Source: Vitis vinifera
Taxonomy: Eukaryota; Streptophyta; Magnoliopsida; Vitales; Vitaceae
Assembly (NCBI RefSeq): GCF_030704535.1
Contig: NC_081810.1
Span: 1,958,501-2,022,500 of the forward strand
Length of the DNA: 64,000 nt
Direction of reading: 5' to 3'
The notes below the pieces were generated by a model. The model saw only the letters and a program-made list of their open reading frames with translations, searched no databases and was not told the DNA's origin. Every line of letters starts with the position of its first letter. Position 1 is the stretch's first letter. Shown in pieces: positions 57,713-64,000 of the stretch. Position numbers and translations under genes: made by a program.

Positions 57713-58146
57713 ATTTATTAAAAAAAATAACTTTAAAATGTATATTATGTTTTTACTTTCATTTCTAAAAGTTTTATTTTATATTTTTATAAGTTTTGAT
57801 CAATTTTAGGTTTATGGATATTTTGTGTCAAAATATCCACCGAAATATATTATAATCAAATATCACAATATAATGATCAAATAATATTTAATATAATTTA
57901 ATAATCAATATACACTTATCAAATTTATATTTTTTATTGACACTTACAATATTATATATATACATTAATTTATTTAACAAAATAACTTTAAAATGTCTAT
58001 TATACTTTAATTTCATTTCTAAAAGTTTTATTTTATATTTTTATAAGTTTTGGTCAATTTTAGGTCTACAGATATTTTATGTCAAATCCAACGATATATC
58101 TCCAATATATCTGATATATCCGTAATTACCGATATTTTCATTCTTG
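57073..58146. mobile_element. Non-autonomous hAT-like transposon, 1,074 bp
   Basis: The left end CAAGGAAGAAAATATTG and the inverted right end CAAGAATGAAAATATCG match at 13 of 17 positions. The 8-bp direct repeat ACTTACTC flanks it (57065-57072 and 58147-58154). The paralogous block at 43560-43610 has one uninterrupted ACTTACTC, an empty site that fixes both ends. ATATCGG/CGATAT motifs crowd both ends, as in the element at 12089-13600. An AT-rich interior includes an (AT)n tract (57669-57711) and a duplicated TTAATAATCAATATACACTT-type block. No coding capacity. Confidence 0.92.
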
Positions 58147-58154
58147 ACTTACTC

Positions 58155-58448
58155 TTCGCCCATAAAATAAACAAATGGGGAGCTAGCCACCAGTCACTCA
58201 TGGGCACTTTTGTGTCTTCTGACATGACTTTTAATCCCTTTTCATGAGCTATTTTCAATCTCTGAACTTCAACTTGCCATGAAAAACTAGGGCATAATAC
58301 AGAAAACATCATTCCAAGACAAATTCTCATTTTGAGAGCAAGATTTTGTTGGCTTTCAGAGAACCTGCTTGACGCCACGAACTTGCACAGATAGGTAGAA
58401 CTTCTCATCTAACACGTCTTTAGCTAAAAGGAAATAAGAAGTAGTGAT
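58155..58448 (-). pseudogene. Fragment of an NPF-like gene, array copy 4
   Basis: About 95 codons of exon 3 on the minus strand: SQQNLALKMRICLGMMFSVL, SWQVEVQRLKIAHEKGL, VPMSDWWLAPHL. The C-terminal deletion junction (GAAATAAACAAATGGGGAGC type) is the same as in pseudogene copy 2, so the two share a deleted ancestor. The upstream part is cut off at 58448, where a hAT element begins. Confidence 0.88.
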
Positions 58449-58909
58449 CATGGTTTAAAAAATCGGCCAAGTCCGATACGACTCGGTCAAGTTGTATCCG
58501 CCTCGAAGCTGACCGTGATGAGTCCGATACTAGATACCTAGACTTAGCCTGAATCAGTTGGACTCAGATGAGTCGACTGATATTCCAAGTTAACTCGGTC
58601 AACTTGGGGAAAAAAATTCAATAGATTCTCTGCAAAAAGCCCCATTACAACAAGTCTTGATTTTTCAGAGAAATCAGAGATTCCTCTGCAAAAGAAAACC
58701 TATGAAAATTTTAAACAAACCTGTGAAGATTTGAAACAAACCCGTGACCCTTTCAAAAGCCTTTAAAAAGAGGCTCGGTTGAAGAATAACTTACCTAACC
58801 CTAAATCCACCATTGCTGGAGTCTAGAATCTTCATCTTTGGTGCGGTGCCTGGTGGGAAGGTAGCAGATCTTGGTCCGATAGTCTGAGAGCGAGAGGCTA
58901 CGTCTTCGT

Positions 58910-59090
58910 GGTTTGGGGAAGAAGACAGAAGGCTGCATCTTTGTGGTATTGTTGTATTGGGGAAGAAGAAAAAGAGGGCAAAACGTCTTCGTGGTGTTGC
59001 TGTGTTGGGGGTGTTGCTATTTTGGGGAAGAAGAAGAAGACAGAGAGCAAAACGTGGTGTTGCTGTGTTGGGGAAGAAGAAACAAAGGAC
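58910..59090 (+). repeat. Short imperfect tandem repeats in the hAT leader
   Basis: Imperfect copies of CGTCTTCGTGGTGTTGCTGTGTTGGGG with AAGAAGAA tails. Frames on both strands through here are repetitive and not gene-like. Confidence 0.7.
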
Positions 59091-59109
59091 AGGAGGTTTG
59101 ACCGGCAAG

Positions 59110-60598
59110 TAATAAATTAATAAATGAATTCCTTTTCAAATATTGTTTAATATTGTTGTTATATTGTTGTTATATTGTTGCTATATATAATATGTTATTC
59201 ATTTTCAATTTAATATATGTAATTTTTGTATATGGTTGAATATTGTTGCATAATATAATATGTTATTCCTTTTCAAATATTGTTGCTATATGTCTTATAA
59301 ATTAAATAAGACATAATTAATAATTTTAAATTATTTCATGAATTTTAAAATTTTTAAAAATAATTTTGAATTTAAAAAACCAATCTAATTAATTACATAT
59401 AAAATAAATTTTTCTATAATATTATGTTCATAATTCAATTCTAAATGAGTACATGGAATGAAAATTTTGACGCATTTTTAAAAAGTTAAATTTTATTAAT
59501 TATTCAATTTAAATAAAATATTATGAAAAATTATTACTTTAAATATTTATTATTAATTTTTAACCCAAAAAATGATAAAGATGTTAATATTTTTATGTTT
59601 CTAACATATACTAAAATAGTATTTTTTTTTTATAAAAATAAAATAAAATAACCTATGATTTTATTATAATATCATATATATAATCTGTTATTCATTTTCA
59701 AATTAATATATATACTCTCTGTATATGGTTTAATATTGTTGCTATATATATTTTTAAATTATATAATCTTTATATCGAAAAATAAATAAATAAAATGAAT
59801 TAAAAGAGCCATAAAAAAATAATTTATTAACCTTAAATTTGTTTAGTTTTCTTTTTTTCCTCTAATATTCATAAACCAAATATAGCATTAGTAAATGACT
59901 TATTTAATTAAAAAGGTTATTGAAAACCCAATTTTGTAAATCTAACCCTTCATTATTTTTTTGGCATCATTTTAAAAAAACACTCTCATTTTTTCCTTAT
60001 AAAAATAATTATTTCTTTTAAAGCATACATGTAAATACTTAAAATAATCAAGGGTATTTATATATAAAAAAATGAGTTACTCTTCAAGTATAAGGATTAT
60101 ATAAAATTTTGCATAATGGTACAAAATATAATGTACAAGAAATTGTCTTGAATACTTTAAAAATATCACTCAATCTTCTATTAGTATAAATAAATTTACA
60201 TTATATTAGTGACAAAAAATTTCTCTATTACTCAATTACATTAATTCTATATTGCAAAATTAAGTTACTATACAAAATTAATAATTATTGAATTTTTTTC
60301 TTCAAATAATCATAAATGATTTAATAATACGGAATGAAGGGTATGCATTTACATGGTCAATTACATTGATTTTAATTAAAAAAAACATATAAATAAGTGG
60401 AAAACAAAAGATGATGAACTTAGGTGAGATCGAGTTTATTGCTTTTTTAGTACAATTTATTTTTATATGGTAACAATATGAAACATATAAGTGAGTGGAA
60501 AATTGAATATTATAATTCTTATATAAATGTGTTTATGTATATTTAATTTGAAAAGTAAATTGTTTTCTTTTTATACATGGTTAGGTTAAAATTTCAAA
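59110..60598. other. AT-rich interior of the hAT element, no gene recognised
   Basis: Between the leader-like repeats and the transposase start the sequence is low-complexity AT-rich DNA with repeated TATTGTTGYTATAT motifs (59140-59300). It may be a large intron of the transposase gene (the sequence before 60599 reads TTAG|GTTAAAATTTCAAA) or degenerate filler. Confidence 0.4.
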
Positions 60599-61845
60599 AT
60601 GGCTTCAAAACATGATATTGGTTGGGAGCATGCAGAACCTATTGGTGGTAGTAGAAGAACCACAAAGTGTAAATATTGTGGGAAAGTTATACATGGCGGT
60701 ATAACAAGATTAAAGCAACACATCGCACATATATCTAGACAAGTGGAAGGATGTCCACGTGTATCGGTAGAAGTGTCACATAGTGTTAGACAACATATGT
60801 CTAATACTTCAAAAGAAAAAACACAGTTAAAGAAAAAAAAAAGAACGACTTTTGAATTCCTTAAATAGAGAAATTTTCTATGAAATTGATGAGGGTGATT
60901 CTGATGATGAAATTGAGGAAGTTGCTATGACTGATTTTGAAAGAAGACAAATGAAACAAGCAATGAAAGAAAGTCGTCGAATTTTTTAAAAAGGTGGACA
61001 AGAGCATCAGAAGGGTGGTAGTTCCTCACAACCTTCTAATGCTAGGATTAAGCGCGGACTGACACGTAGCTTCAATGTAAGAGAAGGAGCTAGCATACCT
61101 CCAAAAGGAATTGATCCCTACATGTTCCCATCAAAGCAGAAATCAATAAAAAGCTTGTTTTCTACTAAAGGCGTGAAGAAAGTGGGTAAAGCTATTTCTA
61201 AATTCTTTCTCTTTAATAAAATACCCTTTAATGCAGCTGACAGTGGACCTTACTATCAATCAATGATTGATACCATAGCAAAAGCAGGTCCAAACATCAA
61301 GGGTCCCACAGGATACCAAATTGGAAATACATATTTGGAAGAGGAGGTGCAAGAGCTTGAGGTATACATAACAACATTGAAGGCTAAATGACCTATATAT
61401 GGGTGCACAATCATGTGTGATGGTTGGAGTTCTAGGACTAGAAAGCCTATCATCAATTTCATGATTTATTGTGATAGAAGTATGATATACCATTCTTCAG
61501 TTGACACTACCAACATACCTAAGACAACAGACTACATCTTTTCCCTTATGGATAAAGTTGTAGAGGAGGTTGGGGAGGAAAATGTTGTTCAAGTAGTCAC
61601 TAATAATGAGGCAAGTTTTAAAGCAGCCGGTATGTTGTTGATGGAGAAGCGGAAGCATTTGTTTTGGTCTCCTTGTGCAGACCACTGTATTGATTTAATG
61701 CTTGAAGATATTGGAAGCATGAAGCAGATTAAGGAGACATTAGATCAAGCTAAGATGATCACAGGATTTATTTATAATATCTTGAAAGTAGTGAATTTGA
61801 TGAAAGTGTTCACCAAGGATAGAGATTTGTTAAGGCTAGGGTTAT
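60599..61845 (+). pseudogene. hAT transposase pseudogene (BED zinc finger plus DUF659-type region)
   Basis: The N-terminus has a BED-type zinc finger (CKYCGKVIHGGITRLKQHIAH; two Cys, two His). An acidic linker with DEGDSDDEIEEVAM follows after a frameshift in the A-run near 60830-60845. Next come a YMFPSKQKSIKSLF stretch and the DUF659 region (PGPNIKGPTGYQI-like, CTIMCDGWSSRTRKPIINFM, VVTNNEASFKAAGMLL, WSPCADHCIDLMLEDIG). In-frame stops at about 60988 and 61389 and the frameshift inactivate it. The C-terminal catalytic and dimerisation part is missing. Confidence 0.9.
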
Positions 61846-62338
61846 TAGTTTATTGACCACATCCTTTTGCATTATGACAAGGCAAGGGTGTTGTGGGAGC
61901 TATTATTCTCTCTCTTTAGAGTTTTTTTGGGTGATGCGGTCCACAGTTAGAGAGACTCTACTAGGCTGGCATGATTCCTTTATTGGAAGAAAACGGAAAA
62001 AGGTTTGAAGGGCAACTCCTTTATACCTCTTCTGGACTATTTGGAAAGAGAGAAATAGAGGATCTTTTGAGAATGTGAAACTCTCAATCCAAAGGCTGAA
62101 ATACTTGTTTGTGTAACTTGTTAACTTAGACCAAACTGTTTATAGGTGAAAGATTGATGTCCATAGTAGATTTCATTGATTGGTTAGGGTCGGTTTGAGG
62201 GAGAGAGTGTCTTTTTGTTTTCTCTTCCTTTTTTTAGCATTTTTTGGCCACCATTGTATACATCATGTGTACTTTGGTTTGCGCTTTTTGGCGTGGTTAA
62301 TACAAATCTCATTTACTGATCAAAAGAAAAAAAAAATG
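61846..62338 (+). mobile_element. 5'-truncated L1-type LINE fragment (3' end of ORF2 plus tail)
   Basis: The frame picks up DHILLHYDKARVLWELLFSL, then (with shifts) SFIGRKRKKVWRATPL, FWTIWKERNRGSFENVK and KYLFV, the zf-RVT C-terminal region typical of plant L1 ORF2. It ends TTACTGATCAAAAG and a run of A near 62326-62337. It begins abruptly inside the hAT transposase, consistent with 5' truncation during insertion. No clear target-site duplication was found. Confidence 0.8.
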
Positions 62339-62339
62339 T

Positions 62340-63330
62340 ATGTCCCTAAATTCAGAATGATATTTTTCTAAGCTAATATGTGATAGGGAAATGCATACTC
62401 TAAAGTTGTAATTGAGATTAAATCTTCTTAAGTAAATGAAAAATCACTAGTTAGTCTCACATTTGGAAATTACTAGATGAGAAGCTAGAATATGTAACAT
62501 TTTATTTCTAATGCATTTGATCACATAAAGTAAATTGTGTCAATTTGACTTTGTTTGGTGCTTTGCCCTTGGTCCAACAATTATATTATGGGACTTCTAT
62601 GCATTTGGATTTTTAGATCAAAATTTCAATTATCAGAACCACAATTTCAATTATCAGAACCACACTTCTTCCTAGTGCAGGATAGAAGCAGTTGAGGAAA
62701 AGGTTGAGGAGTTGCCCATAGAGGTTGGAGTTCCAAAATCACCTTTTTACCTCTTCTGGTCCCTGAATCTAGAGAAGTTTATGAAATTCTGTGTGTCCAT
62801 TTACATTATCACCTTGAAGGTGTGGAATGTATTTATTGCTGATAGAAAACTTTGGCAACTATATTGATAATGATTTTTGTTTTCTTTCCATTTGTCCATT
62901 TCTTGCTTTGGGAATTATAGGATCTTTTGGCCTACCATTTTGTATCTTTTCATTGGATTGGACTTGATTTTTGACATATGCAACATTGCTGTTCATGACC
63001 ATGTTCTACTGAATACAAAAATAAAATGGTGTTAAATCTATTTTGTTGCAGACCCAAAACGGCTGGGGATAAGGTCTTGTGATGTGTACTGTTGCAAGGG
63101 GTTCTTCATTGGGGAAGAAGAAGTGTGTGAGAACACTCCCTTTATAGTACTTCTAAAGACAAACTATTTGAAAATTCCACCTGCATTCAAGCATGCATTT
63201 ATATGAAATATGCATGTACCATTTGATTCTTGTTCATTCTCTTTTGTGAACCCTAGAGGTTCATTTAGATGTTGATGCTGTTGCTGCAAGGATGGCATCA
63301 AGAAGGGCTTGGAACTAGATAATCATTTTA
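62340..63330. other. No gene recognised
   Basis: Unique-looking, moderately AT-rich sequence. A frame at about 63049-63205 (DPKRLGIRSCDVYCCKGFF and on) is short and unplaced. GAACCACAATTTCAATTATCA is locally duplicated near 62623-62665. This may be old flanking DNA of the GST fragment. Confidence 0.35.
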
Positions 63331-63332
63331 TC

Positions 63333-63596
63333 TCAATGTGGCCAGTTGCCTTTAATGATTGGAGCATCTTCAAAATCTTGCGTCCATGCAGACAACAATG
63401 GAAATTTCTCCTCATCCCCAACTGTTAGGCCAACAATCTCTTCCAATATGCTAATCATGTTGGCAAGCCAACCCAAGGCAAGATCAAGGAACCTTATCAT
63501 CTCTCCACCAAAGGACTTCTTTCCCTTCAACTTTTCTTCCAAGAACTTTAGGTACTCCATGGCTTCCTCCTGCTTTGTCCCTTGTGTGATAAACAC
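63333..63596 (-). pseudogene. Tau-class glutathione S-transferase fragment (second exon)
   Basis: On the minus strand, KQEEAMEYLKFLEEKLKGKK, SFGGEMIRFLDLALGWLANM and EEKFPLLSAWTQDFEDAPII match the C-terminal all-alpha domain of plant tau-class GSTs, which conjugate glutathione to electrophiles. The part 5' of VFITQGTKQ meets a stop, and the protein ends early after KGNWPH, so the usual last 20 or so residues are missing. No first exon with the thioredoxin fold is visible up to 64000. I read it as a pseudogene fragment. Confidence 0.8.
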
Positions 63597-63609
63597 ACTT
63601 TAAATTGAT

Positions 63610-64000
63610 GTCAAACCATACATCAAAAAACAAACGAATATCAAACTACAAGATCTTTCTGAAGCTGAAGATAACTCTACTTTTTTGGTTGATATATATT
63701 TTTGTTTGCCTATTGGGAAAAAAAAAAATCTATTTTTCTGGTTGATCAGTACACATGAAGTCAGATGCTAATATAGCTCAATTATTCTTTCAGTGTTTGT
63801 CCTTTTATTTAAAATGTTGATTTTGGAAAATGTAAAAAGGAAAAATAATATTTGCCTTGAATAATTTTATTGAATCAGGAGACGAAGATTTATACAAGAG
63901 ATTTCCTACAATTATGCTAATCTATTCTAGGTATAAAAGGCAACTGAATAAATATACAATTAATACAATATATTTTGCCATATACAATTAATACAATATT
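63610..64000. other. No gene recognised at the right edge
   Basis: AT-rich sequence. The last bases contain a short direct repeat (ACAATTAATACAATAT twice, about 63955-64000). Confidence 0.4.

Larger units (their letters stand above)
58449..61845 (+). mobile_element. Decayed hAT transposon with BED-finger transposase
   Basis: It begins CATGGTTTAAAAAATCGGCC right where the NPF-like fragment breaks off; the 8 bases before it (GTAGTGAT) would be the left target copy. A subterminal region rich in GACTCGGTCAA/AGTCCGATAC motifs follows, then a leader with internal repeats of GTGTTGGGGAAGAAGAA (58910-59090). The transposase remnant lies at 60599-61845. The right end was not found; an L1 fragment replaces the sequence from about 61845. 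The left end resembles the right end of the element at 12089-13600 (CATGGATTGAAAAATCGG). Confidence 0.7.

Noticed and set aside
35424..58448. Possibility that NPF-like copy 2 at 43605 is a functional gene
   Set aside because: It lacks exons 1 and 2 and about 120 C-terminal codons, and has a frameshift.
58791..59108. Open frames on both strands with Pro/Phe-rich or Gly/Cys-rich peptides
   Set aside because: They follow short tandem repeats in the hAT leader, and both strands are open for the same reason.

Overview
The window is AT-rich nuclear DNA of a flowering plant. The genes have GT-AG introns, a plant MCTP/FTIP-type gene is present, and the intergenic space is full of hAT, CACTA, Mutator-like, MITE, copia and L1 remnants. 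The repeat styles (hAT ends rich in ATATCGG, the L1 3' end, the AAGCATC-type spacers) look to me like grapevine (Vitis), but that is recognition, not a database result.

Layout: 329-2682 (+) holds the last seven exons of a GFO/IDH/MocA-type oxidoreductase gene. 8311-10635 (+) is an intact, intronless CDS for a multiple-C2, transmembrane MCTP/FTIP protein, with a 5'-UTR intron. 11.8-14.9 kb is repeat-rich: a minisatellite split by a 1.5-kb hAT-like element, a (GA)67 tract, short duplications and a hairpin MITE. 15161-15887 is a possible small two-exon gene. 16448-24068 (+) is the most remarkable locus: a seven-exon gene predicted to encode about 2,319 residues, namely flavin oxidase, fatty-acyl-AMP-ligase-like adenylation domain, carrier domain, then membrane segments alternating with three hexapeptide-repeat acyltransferase-like modules, with a catalase-like heme domain between the second and third modules. 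It resembles bacterial Pls/PosA single-module NRPSs with two redox domains added.

25.9-31.2 kb is retrotransposon wreckage (diverged direct repeats and a decayed copia element). From 32.4 to 58.4 kb runs a tandem array built on an NRT1/PTR (NPF)-like gene on the minus strand: two full-length copies (35424-38270 and 51599-53739), a truncated pseudogene (43605-44450) and a fragment (58155-58448). Their non-coding flanks are duplicated too. The array is broken up by an LTR-type insertion, a Mutator-like element carrying a nested CACTA-like element, and two hAT-type insertions. 58.4-62.3 kb is a decayed hAT transposon with its transposase, cut by a 5'-truncated L1. The window ends with a tau-class GST pseudogene fragment on the minus strand.

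No rRNA, complete tRNA or CRISPR array was seen. Exon limits were placed by eye from splice consensus and reading-frame continuity; no alignment or transcript data were available.
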